Source: Strongylocentrotus purpuratus (lineage: Eukaryota; Echinodermata; Echinoidea; Camarodonta; Strongylocentrotidae). Taken from it: 64,000 nucleotides of DNA. The notes under the pieces are model-generated. The model saw only the letters and a list, made by a program, of their open reading frames with translations, was not told the origin of the DNA and did not search any database. This document shows, in pieces, positions 22,773-53,315 of this stretch (position 1 is its first letter; every line of letters starts with the position of its first letter). A program made the position numbers and the translations under genes. The stretch spans positions 607,001-671,000 of the forward strand of contig NW_022145555.1 in the NCBI RefSeq assembly GCF_000002235.5. The letters run 5' to 3'.

Positions 22773-23727
22773 TGCATCCGGTAAAATATCAAAATTAGGG
22801 ATTAAGTTTGGCCAAGTTTTGTGTACTTTTGTGTTATTGGTATCATATCAATTTGTTTAGGTGTAACAAATTTAACATTAAGAAATTATGCCAAGATTTA
22901 TCTAACCGGGAGGTCCATGCCTGACCTACATGTAGGCCTGGCCTTGGATTGAGGATAATACGATTTTGATATCACCAAGCCTGAATTGGCATCCATATGC
23001 CTGTGCAAAAAAGTTTGTGTACAAACTCTGAAATGTGATAGTAATCATCCATTCCTGCACACGACTTACCTTGCAAAATGTCTCAAAGTTCGCTCCATGA
23101 CTCTCCTGTCTGCCACTACATCACAGAGGCATAAAGAACTTGGCAAATTCGAAGACAGAAGAGCTCATACCTACATGTATAGTGATACAACTTCTAAAAA
23201 TTCACAAGTTTCTCATTGTTTGTCCAATTTCATTCAAACTTTCCAAAATACTGTAGGCATAGTACCTAACAATTCCAAACCAAAACAATTCTCTAAGTAT
23301 ACTCCGGGAGGTGGAACCCTCTCCCACACTCCCTAGCTCCCCCGCTCGGATCGGGGGAAAAGAATTATTTGAAATTAAGGAGTGTGCATGCTACATGTAA
23401 GTGCTGTCATTTTTGGCAATTCGATGTGAGAATTCAATGCAAGGGATATTGGCCAACACTAGAAAAAAAATAGTCCTTTTTTCTTCCTTTTTTTCTTCTT
23501 CTACTACCGTACTTCTTCTCCTCCTTTTAGCTTCTTCTTTTTCTTCTTCTACTTCATTGTTTGTCCAATTTCATTCACAAACTTTCACCAGTCTGCTTCT
23601 AGTGTAGTTTGCTATTGCGGTTGAAATTCCCTTTAAATTTGTGACCCTTCAATTGAAAATTCACAAATATCCAAAAACGTTTAAAATCTGTGAAATTCCT
23701 TTGTTCTTCTACTACTCCATTTTATAG
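22773..23727. other. Interval upstream of BRCA1
   Basis: About 950 bp without recognisable coding sequence. 23385-23490 is a copy of the dispersed repeat at 18786-18900, followed by a TTC-rich tract. The 116-aa open frame at 22986-23336 has no domain features. The BRCA1 promoter and a non-coding first exon may lie here, but I cannot place them. Confidence 0.4.
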
Positions 23728-23789
23728 AGCTGAATGTGGGAGTGATGAGGATTCAGTAAAGGCTTGCATTGAGATGAAGGCGAGCAAAC

Positions 23790-41563
<17,774 letters not shown>

Positions 41564-42115
41564 TACCTAAAGAGTGGGTGTTAGACATTATAGTCCTTTA
41601 TAAGAGTCAACCAATCACAGATTACCTTTTAACTGATTTTACCAGCCCCATGACAGATCAGCCAACCATAGACCTTGATAGTGATGATGATCAGTGATAC
41701 CTAAAGAGTGGGTGTTAGACAGTATAGCCCTTTATAAGAGTCAGCCAATCACAGAGTACCTTTTGACTGATTTCACCAGCCCCATGACAGATCAACCAAC
41801 CATAGACCTTGTTAGTGATGATGATCAGTGATACCTAAAGAGTGGGTGTTAGACAGTATAGCCCTTTATAAGAATCAGCCAATCACAGAGTACCTCATAT
41901 CTGATCCTACCAGCCCCATGACAAATCAGCCAATCATAGACCTCAATAGTGAAACTCTGATAGTGATGATGATCACTGATCTTCGGTGAGTTGATCTTTG
42001 ACAGCATAGCCCATCATAAGTATCAACCAATCAAAACTTGTCTTCTATCTGATTACGCCACCCCAACTAGAGATCAGCCAATCATAGACCTTCATAGTGA
42101 TGATAATCAGTGAAG

Positions 42116-44029
42116 ACTGCCTGCTCAGTAGATTATACAGTATGAAAGCTTCGGAGAAACGATGGACCATTTCTTCAATTATTTATCTTATTAGAAACCT
42201 CATATTATGCCTCCCTGCTATGTCTTCTAAGGTTTAGTATACATAGTAAAGCTGTTGCTTTTGACCGCATATGCATATTAACGCTTTCATTTCATCCACA
42301 TATATATATGTTATGTGCAAAAATGTATTATCACTATACACCAATATCTAATATTTTCTTATAAGTCGTTGAGATAAGTACACATATATCGGCATGAAAT
42401 ATTTTTTTTATTAAAAAATAATAAGTTAAAATGACATTACACGTACAATGATATTGACTATTACGCTTACAAGTTATTTTGTATTGATGCAAGACAAACA
42501 TACAAGCATAATTTCAGTCATTTAGCAGACTTACTAGCTTACAGACATGTTTATACTATTTGCATTACTCTTCTAAGGTGGCTGCCCTTGGTTATCCCAA
42601 GGCTTGCATAACCCATACCTGATATAGCAACATATACATGTGTATATATCTGATGTTTGTATTATTAAAATACGTTAACACTTTGTACGTAAGGTGATGT
42701 CAATTCTGAGCATATATTGAAGAAGATATCAATGAATTTGAATATTCGTCAGCTGTCTGCAAGTAGCAAGTAGTAAGAGCTATAAATCGTCTATAGCAGT
42801 AACGTGCTTGCAGGCACCCGACTTATTACTACAAGGACACATGCGTATTATATTTTCTGCAATTCTCAGTTTGCTTTAAACCAAAAAGTAAAGCCAACTA
42901 CGCTCATCACTAATAAGTCATTCAAGAAAATTGGATTGTAAAACCCATTGCAATTTTTTTTTTTTTTTTTTTTTTTTTGGGGGGGGGGGGGGTTTAATTG
43001 GCATTTTAGTAAAACTGATTCTGTTTTATTTATCATGAATAATACAGATGAATGGTTACTAGTTTCCTAATTTCATCTCATTTTTAATTTGTCATATTTG
43101 CCTCCAGTGAAATGATTTCTTTATAATTTTGTATGATAGTGTACATATGTATAACATAATTGGCCTTAAAGAAAGCACTAAGCATAAATGAAATTATGCA
43201 TTTCCTTTTTTTACATTAAAAAATTTGATTTAACAAATTCATTTTTGTGGTACTTGTCTTTTATCTGATTGAGTTTAGTTGTGAGGTCTATAATCTGGTA
43301 AAGGGCTATGAGCTCATTTAAAGTAGTTGCCTGAAGAAACTAAAGTGTTTTGAATTGATGCAAAATTCATATCATTGCGAAGGGGAAGCCTTACTGATCA
43401 AATATAACAACTTCCCTCTTCAAAACATGTCTGGGGCATGCAGTAATCATCTCTCAAAAATGTTAATTTTGAGATCCAGATTTTCCGCCTTCCACGGTCC
43501 TCCGTAGAGCATCAAGATTTGTGACGTCACATGCGAGACACGGCTAGCCCCAAAATTTAATTTTACGCCTTTCCATGATATCTATATGATTCGTCAGCAA
43601 ATTATTCCTGTTTTTCAGGAGAAAATCTATCCATCCATATATAATTTGTCCATAATTATCAGTTGTGAATTTTCTTCGGGTGTCTACTTTAAAGAGAAGG
43701 TTGAGTTGTGGTAGAGGTAAAAACTCGTTTGTGAGATTTCTTGTTCATTTTACGTCAGTTTGGAAGAATATAATTGAAGAATGTTTCCAGAAAATGATTT
43801 CTCTTCATAATTATGCCCTCATATTTGACATTTGTTGGGAAACAGCTGAAAGGTTTGGACCAAACTGTTATGCCATAGATTTTAGATTGTTCTTGGAGCA
43901 TTAATGTTGTTGCATCAGGTTATTGGGTAGCATCGAATAAACCACCCTGGTTTGAAACGGGTGTGGGGCGTTCATTCTGATGTGTAGAGGTGCAATTGCA
44001 ACCCCATGTGAGATGAATTGTATTCAGAT
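42116..44029. other. Intergenic after BRCA1
   Basis: AT-rich DNA with a poly-T/poly-G junction at 42952-42993. No transposon or gene recognised. The 79-aa frame at 43665-43904 has no features. BRCA1's polyadenylation site probably lies here, but no AATAAA stands out close to the stop. Confidence 0.45.
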
Positions 44030-44296
44030 TTCAATTCTGTGCCCTCTCGAACCATTATGGTACGAGGCACCTGTATTTCGTGGGTAATTCAGTGATGGAC
44101 CAAATTATTAGAGGAATTTTAAAAAGAGGATCGCAGGAAGAAATTTACAGGTACCTATTTACACCTGGATGGAGAGTGGCAAATTTTGATTAATTTTTTG
44201 TCAAAGGACATCATGCAGTGCCGGGCTGAGATTTGAACGCTCAACCCTTGCATTGAGAGTCAAGTGAATAGTAAACCACTAAACCGCGAGACCTCA
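44030..44296 (-). mobile_element. tRNA-derived SINE
   Basis: Minus strand from 44296: GAGGTCTCGCGGTTTAGTGG (A-box region), a tRNA-like arm, then GCGTTCAAATCTCAGCC (B box at 44228-44238). The body continues GCACTGCATGATGTCC, GCCACTCTCCATCCAGG, GTAAATAGGTACCTG. The body matches 61435-61588. The tRNA head is recognisable but not a functional tRNA gene. Confidence 0.75.
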
Positions 44297-44425
44297 TTCA
44301 TATTCATACTTCGCAATAGTCCTACTCCAACCCAACTACACACACATACACACGCGCACACACACCACAACTTGTACACACGCACAAAAAGAACATCAGT
44401 ACGCTTAGACTACAGATGGGAGCAA

Positions 44426-44727
44426 TAGGCCATTTTCGTAATGTAACCAAATTTAACGCATACGTCTTTGTGAAGTGCCTCAATACAAATTATTTCATTC
44501 ACCCGATAAGAATATTAGTATTTCAATAGACAGAATGCAAACTGCATATATTAAGTGTTGCTAGGTAGGTCAAGCCATAAACGTTTGTCCAACCTGGCAA
44601 CAACTTATGCCGTTCGAATTCTGTCTATTGAAATACTATTATTTTTATCAGGTGAATGAATAATTTGTATTGAGGCACTTCACATAGATGTATGCATTAA
44701 ATTTGGTTACATTACGAAAATGGCCTA
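44426..44727. mobile_element. Foldback MITE, D family (copy 2, near-perfect palindrome)
   Basis: Arms of about 140 bp mirror each other from TAGGCCATTTTCGTAATGTA to TACATTACGAAAATGGCCTA, through GTGAAGTGCCTCAATACAAA / TTTGTATTGAGGCACTTCAC and TTTCAATAGACAGAAT / ATTCTGTCTATTGAAA, with only a short centre. A lone end of the same family (ATAGACCATTTTCGTACTGC) lies at 48703. Confidence 0.85.
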
Positions 44728-45008
44728 TTAGAAGGAAAAAAACAGAAAATTAAAGAAGTTAGGCGATATCGAGATCTCAACTTTTTTCTATTTTTGATAT
44801 CGGAATTCGCTTCAGCTGAATAAGAAGTCATAAAACAATTACGAGTCCCATGCCGAATGACGACCCTGCCATAAGCATATAAAACACGCCCTCTTTAATA
44901 CGGTCCAGAAGCACAAATAGGAACAAAAAAATATCTGTTGAAAATAAATTATCATCGATATAGTTAGAAGAAATACAAAATGACTTGTGGCCTAGCTAAG
45001 ATGTGTAT

Positions 45009-45061
<53 letters not shown>
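45009..45061. repeat. (TA)n microsatellite
   Basis: About 26 TA units. Similar (TA)n runs are at 14165-14240, 48189-48210, 52844-52871, 59154-59176 and 63671-63695. Confidence 0.95.
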
Positions 45062-45063
<2 letters not shown>

Positions 45064-45414
45064 TTGATATTTATTCCAACCTCTCAAAACAATTATTCTA
45101 CATGTCTTTTTTTCCCTTCATTTTTTAGCCCGTTTTGGTTATAGAGTGGCCCTTTAAAAGCGAGGTTAATCCTTTTCATGGATGATAATAAATAAATGAT
45201 TCAATTAGGAAGCGGTCGTTGGAAAGAATTCTCCATAAAGTAGGAGTTTGTCGAAAAGCATAACAGCAACAAAATCAAAGTTTTAATGTTCTTAGTTTTA
45301 TTTTTTATCATGAATTCCATGCTTACTATGCTCACAATCTAAATAACGAATTATTACGGTCAGGAAGGAGAATGCGCTCATTGAAATGTCGGACAGGCCT
45401 ATATTTGGGCTCTC

Positions 45415-45470
45415 TGGCCCGAATTCACAAAGGAGGTTTGTCGACAAACCTCCTTTGTGAATTCGGGCCA
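45415..45470. repeat. 56-bp perfect palindrome
   Basis: TGGCCCGAATTCACAAAGGA continues to the centre GTCGAC (45440-45445) and is then mirrored exactly to TCCTTTGTGAATTCGGGCCA, with no spacer and no mismatch over 28 bp per arm. The outer sequence resembles the GGGCCC..CACAAAG ends of short MITEs elsewhere in the window. Confidence 0.97.
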
Positions 45471-45537
45471 CTATGTTTCATAATCCGTTTGTACAACCAA
45501 ATGGAGTGAGGATCATGTGGGTCCCAGTATCGATCTG

Positions 45538-45847
45538 GGGGGTGTTTCACAAAGATCCTAATTTGAACTTATCTCTAAGTTAGACTGAAAAATTATGGAA
45601 AGCCGTTAGCATCTTTGAAAATATTTTGTAAAAGTTTTTTTAAGAGGTATAAAATTTCGATTCAAATCAATCATAATTTTCTATTATCAAGGAGATTTCA
45701 TGTTCTTGATCTGGAATTTATAAAAAGTCTAAAATACTTGAATTTTCGCTTTGAACATATTTTATTTTAAGGCTACAAATGGCTTTCCATAATATTTAAG
45801 TCCATCTTAGAGTTAAGTTCGACTTGGGATCTTTGTGAAACACCCCC
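45538..45847. mobile_element. A-family MITE (copy 3)
   Basis: About 310 bp between GGGTGTTTCACAAAGATCCT and GGGATCTTTGTGAAACACCC, with AACTTATCTCTAAGTTAGAC / CTTAGAGTTAAGTTCGACTT forming inner inverted segments. This is the most compact copy and defines the family. Confidence 0.8.
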
Positions 45848-46929
45848 CTGGCCTGGTTTTCCTTCCTTCCTTCACACTGATGTTCAATCCTTTCATCATT
45901 TTCAATGAGTAATACTAGAATATAAGAATAATAATAATAAATATGTTGTCTACATTTTATTTTGATGGTTCTTTTATGATTATAAACACAACGATATAGT
46001 TTCGCATATATATTATTACCTATTTTTACAATGTGTGACAAAAACAAATTTCCATTTATTCTTGTGAATTTGGATGAATAAAAGAATTGAATTGAGTTGA
46101 ACTGAAGTAACATTTATCACTTTCTGCAAAAAATAGCTTACAAATTATAACGACATACATACATCGATCGCTTATTACTATTATACATGCGACGGTATAA
46201 TGATATTTACAAAGTATATTCTATATAGGCTGGTGTATTGTAATTCTTGGATATACTCCTTTTAGTAGCTGTTGAGTGCCATAAGAACATTTATCCACTA
46301 TGGAATAGGGCTTCTATAATATCACATGTTTTGGAAGTGCGTTACGTTTGACATCAGTTATTGTTATATTTTATAAGTCATGTAATCGTCATGGAAACCA
46401 AGGCATATGCAGAGGCCTTCTTCAAATTCTTCAAAGTAGTCCCAGTTTTATTATTGTTATTGTAATTGTACACATTTATGTCTGAATCTTGAATTTTGGT
46501 GAATGAGGGATATACATTTTCAGACTCAAACCAAACTTAAAAGATGAACTTAAAGTTGAGTTCTGAAACAATCTCAAATTGGCTTAAATATTGCTAAAAT
46601 ATTAAGTTGAAAGGCAATTAGCATAGAAATAAAACTGATATATTGGACTACATAATACATTTAACAACTAAATCATTCATACCCCTTGTAACTTTAACTC
46701 TTTTTTTTTTTACGCACGGTAACTCAAGAATGAAAGGTGGACAGGTTGAATTAGGGCCTTTGTTGAATGTGTTAAGTCTAAGATGTAAGCTCTAATAATT
46801 ATGCTTCATTCTCATGAAACGCAATTTGGGACAAATCAATTTTTCACATTCTTAAAAACTTACAAAACTTGGTAAGGGTAGAAATAATATAAGTTTGATT
46901 ATCCAAACCAAACCAAATTCTGAACCAAA

Positions 46930-48100
46930 TTCCAATCATTGCAATTATCTTGGTTTTCAAAATATATGAAAGGAGGTAAGTCGCAATGGAGAATACTTTT
47001 CAGATATTGGATCAGTTTTATTCAAGACATACCATTAATGTTGAAAATAAACTGCTCAAGCAAAGATATGTTCTCGCTATGTAAGATGTATAAGTTACCA
47101 ATATTCTATGCTAACTTACTCACATACTGGTGCGAATTAAGATATGTTCATTTCCTGAATGTAAGAGACATATGTAATGAAATTCTGTGGTATAACAGTA
47201 ACATCAAACATGAACGAAATGTTTTATTTTTTTAAAAATGGAATGTAAACGGAATCTGTAAAGTTAGTGATGTATTTGTAAACGGTCAATGGGTGTCAAG
47301 CAACACTCTCTTCGAACGTTTGGGTACAAGTTCTTTATTAGATAGCTTCAAACTTTCGTAATTAAAAAGAGCTTTTCCAAAAGTATGGGTAGAACAAATA
47401 AGATTTACCAATTTTAATACAATTGCAACAGAAGTTTCTGAAGGAATGTTTGAGATATCGAACTGCGACTTGATTAAATTAAGTCTCATGAAAGCAAAAC
47501 ACTTTTATATTCTTTTGAATGAGTTCAAAAAGAAAATCCTCCGGTGTCATTGTTTTGGCAGGAAATACTGCAACTACCAATCAATTTTGAGTGGAGGCAT
47601 GTTTTAGATTTTAAATTAAAAAAGATCAAAGACAACAGAGTAAGACAATTTATTTTCAAACTGCTTCATAAAGTTTTACCCTTCAAAGATAATCTTTACA
47701 AGTGGAAAATTACATCCGATATGCTTTGTACATATTGCAATGAATCAGAATCGTTTAAACACATTTTGCTAAGATGTCGCCAAGTCGCAGTCTTTTGGCA
47801 AAAAATTCATCATCTGGTAACGAACTTGTTCCAAAAAGATATTGAGTTAGGACAAAAAATCATATTAATTGGTTTCAACATTGAAGACCCGGAGTTTCTG
47901 CTCATGAACGTACTAATTGTTTACGCACAATATGCAATTTATAAGGTGTATATACTTAATCATCTTAGAAGTAAATCCTTCAATAGTCATTCAATTTGGA
48001 TGACTTTCAAAAGCGATTTTATGTTTTATGTCAATTGGCAATACAGAAACCAAGAACAATTAATAAGTAATATCAAGATGAATCTTTCTTAGTTGAATCT
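46930..48100 (+). mobile_element. Degenerate LINE (L1/Tx1-like), C-terminal part of ORF2
   Basis: The clearest piece, 47544-48092, encodes FWQEILQLPINFEWRHVL, then FIFKLLHKVLPFKDNLYKWK and a CTYCNESESFKHILLRC motif followed by VAVFWQKI. This C-x2-C-x7-H-x4-C knuckle after the reverse transcriptase is characteristic of non-LTR retrotransposons. Upstream, 47230-47540 reads in another frame (NGQWVSSNTLFERLG), and 46939-47235 in a third. Several stops and frameshifts show it is dead. It lies 3' of both convergent genes. Confidence 0.8.
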
Positions 48101-48533
48101 TTAACGCATTTATATTCATGCCTTGATCTTTCCCTTCCACTTTCCTAATGTTTCCCCTATTTTATTATATCAGTTTGTTGATTGCGAATATATATATATA
48201 TATATATATTGTTATTAAACTCTATATGAAATGTTTTTAAAATGATATAAAGTAATAAAGTGCCTCGTATGAGGAAAAGAGAAAAAAATAAGTTCGATGT
48301 AAATGTTGCCGGAGAAAATGTCGTCAATCATCCCCTCCCCAATAATAGGACTCGTTCAACCTGTATATCGCCCTTCTCCCGCTTCTCATACCGAGTCAGT
48401 CACACCGCAAAACCGACTCTAGACCGAATGGTTTTGGCCATTCGGTATATTGGCAACTTCATGTTCGGTCTCTTCTCTCGGGCTATCGTCGACCTGGTGG
48501 TAAGGGTTTGTGTATCCTGTATCATATCAGGCT

Positions 48534-50015
48534 CTAGTGTTTCCTGGAGAAGGAGTGTCCACAGAGGTCCAATATTTCATATATTGTTAGAAGACTACCG
48601 CCGAGAAATAGACCAAGAGAGCCCCCTATGTCAGCTAGAATGAGAAGATACATAATTATTAATGAAGTCATTACGTAACGTTGCACACGGCGCCTTATTT
48701 CAATAGACCATTTTCGTACTGCAAACAAATCCAGGGGCGGATCTAGCTTTTTGCTAAGGGGGGGTTGACCAATAATGTCCACGAGCCGCGAAGCGGCGAG
48801 CCGATTTTTTTGGGGGTGTTTATTTGAACCCCGTAGGTGATGTTTTCCTGGCATCTATTAACACAATGGAGACCATAAAAAGCAGTGCATGAACACGTCC
48901 GTATTACACCCCCATGTATGGTAATTTACCCTGTATGCCAACTTTTTTGCATGATTCAAACATACCTTCCAGTAAAAAAAGATGCGAGACTGGATTGCCG
49001 CAACTTCTTTGCCCTGTTTGCTTCCATTTTGCTTGTCACTACACTCAGACCAGACTGATAAAAAAGTGAGCAACTTGAATCCAGGAAATGAGCAGCCCAG
49101 CTCAGCGTGCGTTGCCAGGTTAAATCTTAACAAAATCCCCACCCAAACGACACTTAAATATCCCCAAAGTTGCCAAATTTTGACAGAAAATCCCCAAATT
49201 CGTTTTTCATAAAACTCAATATTATTTTCATTCCCAAATATTTATTTTTCATCCCCAAAGACTTCAACAATCCCCCAATTTTGGAGCCCAATATGGACCC
49301 CCGTGGAGATTAAGGAGGGGTCTGAAAATTTGAACCCCATCATTTTTGGCCAATTGGGACCCTTTTGAAGCCAAAAAAAAACTTCGAGAATTGTACAGAA
49401 TCATAAATGTAAAAAACTTATTAATCAGTTTCAATAAAATCTGTATGTATTCTTTTTAGGTTTGCACCTAAGCTTATATGAATTTCACTGTAATCTAAAC
49501 ACAAATTTCAAAAAGAAAAGAACATTTTTGTAAGACCAGATATAGTTGGCATACATTTACAAATGGTACAAAGATAGCATAATGACTAGCATCCGCACAA
49601 CATAGCCATACACAGTACAGAACGATCACCTCAGGAATTCAATGCAAACATCATGCATGGATGGTAGTTGCTGTGCTCTCTTGTCAACGATTGAAAAATG
49701 CATCACGAAGTTACAAAAAAACAATCAGTAATTTCAGGTTTCATTGGAACTTTGTAAAAGTCACACAAAATTAGAATATACCACAATAACATTACCTCCA
49801 GAGCTCTATTGACTATGTGCTTCACAATATTTATTACAATTCTAGCACGGGTCTAAAAACAAACGACTTTACTATGATTTAAACAAAAAAAAACATACTT
49901 CAAGGGAAAATAAAGTTACTCACCTATGAAGGAGGAGACTGTATAGGCGGGTCGGTGGGTCACTACCGTCGTACTGATATCACTGAAATAAATATTGACA
50001 GCCACAAAGTTCTGC
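48534..50015 (-). other. Channel exons 9-10: TM2, selectivity filter and short C-terminus
   Basis: Exon 9 encodes QNFVAVNIYFSDISTTVVTH, matching the pre-TM2 strand of ASICs (the NVYFxEL region). Exon 10 begins in the middle of ADIGG and ends SFSRKH after only about 13 residues of cytosolic tail, with no PY ubiquitination motif. The splice inside the codon for Ala456 is phase 1, and the total is in frame. Confidence 0.93.
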
Positions 50016-52843
50016 CTGTAAAAAAAGTGGGAAAGAGATTAGAGGCTAACACTGCCATGTACAGGAGTGGAAAACACTCGTTTAAGAGTTAAAAATTAAC
50101 GCTAAAAATTGCCTGTAAAGGATCATGTATAGAAAACAATAGAAACGAACACTCTATGATGAGGGTGGAAATCCACTCTTTTAGGAGTGATATACAAAAA
50201 AAAAATCTGCGCTAGATATTATGGTGAACAGCTGCAAAATTCTACATGTTAAGGATGTATGGACAGGGGCTAAGGGTCTCGGTAAAATATATGAATTACC
50301 GTAAGCATACGTGACCCCCCAAAAACGCGTAAAAAGGGTGTTATTTTGGAGATTTAATTGACGCGCTCCGTGCGGTGCCGCGTTAAGGGGTTAAAAACGT
50401 CATTTTCAAGAAAAGTGGTAGTTTTCAAAATCCTGCTGCTGTACGCGTTTAGGGGTATTTTTTCTAGATCCCGACTCCAAATTGAAAGCTGGTCGGAAAG
50501 CCGGTTGTCCATAACTTGCGGTTACGTCAGCTTGCTAATATAAAAACACATAAAGAAGCCCCTATACTTTGCGTACCAGCATGTGAATTGCTTTTTTACG
50601 ACCAGGCTTGACGACGATGAAATGTAATTCCTTCTTTTTTCAAAGTAAGGACTAATATTATGATGGCTGTGTATTAAACCCATTTGGAAGTGTACAGGTT
50701 GATGCTATTGCTTCTCTATTGAAATTGTTTTTTTCATTCTGAATTTTACATCAAAAGCGCAATTTGATTTATTTTCATTGCAAACAACTTAAATTGTAAT
50801 ATCGCACTTCAAAATGCACAAGAAGTTACAATTTTACAGCAGTTGTTTAGGAGTACGCTTTTATTAACTACCCGTTTAGGGTGTGAATTCGGGGGGGGGG
50901 GGGACCCACGCGGAATCCTCATTTAGGGTGTATTTTGGCTACAGAAGAAATCCCTGTTTAGGGGGTGTCTGGAAAACTTGTGGTCACGCATGCTTCCGGT
51001 ATGTCTATATGACTGAGACCCCTGGGGTGTATGGGGGACACTCCCACTTTACAAAAGAGGAAATTCATTCATTTGGACGTCGTATTCGGGTTCGCTTCGT
51101 CTTATATTACACTCTCCAAAAGTAGAATCAACTCTCCAAAAATATTAAAACCACTGCGTAGGAGTCGAGAATCCAATATCATTCGCCGTGGTTTGTACTC
51201 CTGAACAGAGCACTCAAGACTTCGGCATAAACGTAGAAAATAAGCCCATTTATCCAGCCTTCTTATTCATTTATTTACATATATTACAAAAAAATTTAAA
51301 AACTTCATCTCAAGGTGAAAATGTATTTGTTTCATTGACATTATTGTCATTGAATGATTTGCATCATAATGTATATTATCTTACACCTTGACTCGGTCTT
51401 CCCCGATAACCTTCTTTTTTGTTATAGATTGATTAAAATATAATTGATTTTGTAAGGATTTTTTTTTTGTTATTTAAAAATCCATCAATCAAACTTTATG
51501 CTCCAGTATTCAATATACGATACACTCAAGAATCACCATAAGATCGACATTAGTTTGTATTAATTGAACTCTATGGCACCGAGTGCGTGCCATAGCCTCT
51601 ACTAGCTCTACTGCTAGCAATACTTACTCAATGACCGACAAATTTGCAGACTTAAAACTGATGTTGTCCAGCAGGCCTTCACTGATGTACTTTTCAAGGA
51701 GACCGGCCCGAAAGGCTGACGGGTACTTGGCCGTTGAAACAGAAACGGGGAAATCCCTTTCCTCACAGTTCATGGGGCATTGACAAAGTTCTGCGTGGTG
51801 TGTGCTAGTTATCTCTTCTGAGAAAGGATTAATCGTTTGGCCATGAAAATCTGACAATTATTTATTCGTTAATATGTATTTATTAATTTTTATGTATCTA
51901 TCTATTGTGTATTTACCTATTCATTAATTTATATATATTAAAATATTTATTTGTATATTTATTTCTTTACTTCCTTACTTTTACGGTAATTTTTTTTTAA
52001 AAATTAGGGATGCAGAAAAGTGATGAAATGAGGGATGCATTCTATAATTTGTTTTAATGACGATATAATTATAAAGAATACACTCAAAATTACGGCTCGT
52101 GTGTATCTGGCTAAATACGGATATTAAGATTTTTGTTTGCATTATGAATTTTCGGCCTTTCATCCATACTAAGGCCTAAAATAAAAACTTGTTATATTGC
52201 CCTTTGGGTGCCAAAACATGGGTCAGTCGGTCGGAATTTTTTTTTTATACTTTTTTTTTTGTCGCCCTCTTTGGGCCGATATTTTCAGATTTGAATGTGT
52301 TTTTTTCTTTTTTCCCGCCCTCTTTTAGCTGATATTTTTCAGTTTTTAATGCTTAAATACATGTGCTTCAGCGTCATCATTCCATTGATATCATTTTCAC
52401 CTCATAATTATCCATGGTTTGCACGAGTGAGAATTTTGGAATAGTTTGATTTTATGCATTTATATCCCATTTAAACAAACAAAATACATATATTTTTATT
52501 CATGAATTACAAAAAAAATCTAAAAAAAAGGTTTAATTTTTTTACATTATTTTAAATACCGACCGTAGATTTTCAGATTTTTGGGTCGGTCGCAATGGGC
52601 AATACGACAAGTTTTTATTTTAGGCCTAATACTTAGTGTAACCCATTACGTTTCTTAGTTGTTGTGGCAATAATGATAATAAAATCACGAACCAAATGAA
52701 ATAATAAATAAATGAATATGAAAATTAATGAATTAATAAACAAATGAAAAATAAATAAATGACTATCATACTCACCGAACACAGCATTCGCGCAAGTTCC
52801 TATAGTGATCGGATCACACACAGATGCGTTGCCTAGTAACAGA

Positions 52844-52875
<32 letters not shown>

Positions 52876-53255
52876 ATTGTAACATAAGCGAAAAAGCGTC
52901 GAGACTAATACAAGGTATGCGTTCCCTCGGCAGAGTTTGGAAAAGAAACAATAAATCACGAAAATTATTTGCCGATAGTGAATAGTCGATGTTCACTTTA
53001 TAAGAGCTGTTGGACGACTTAAAGCATGAAACTTCTCTTCTCCGTCATATTTGCTTTTGCGTCATCTTAGACAAACAGATGGTAAATGTATTAATACCGG
53101 ACGTTTATATAATTATACTGTATAATTATCAGTAGCGTACGCAGGATTTTTTCAAGGAGGGGGAGGGTTTAACATTTTTAAATCGGGCCGAAAATTTCGC
53201 AACGACTCAGTCAGCCGCTGAATAAGCGGGGGGGGGGTCGGGTCGGGTAAGAGGA

Positions 53256-53315
<60 letters not shown>

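Noticed and set aside
22986..23336. 116-aa frame upstream of BRCA1
   Set aside because: No domain, no signal peptide, no splice-consistent neighbour; likely chance.
44222..44294. tRNA gene on the minus strand
   Set aside because: The tRNA-like head is joined to a SINE body shared with 61435-61588.
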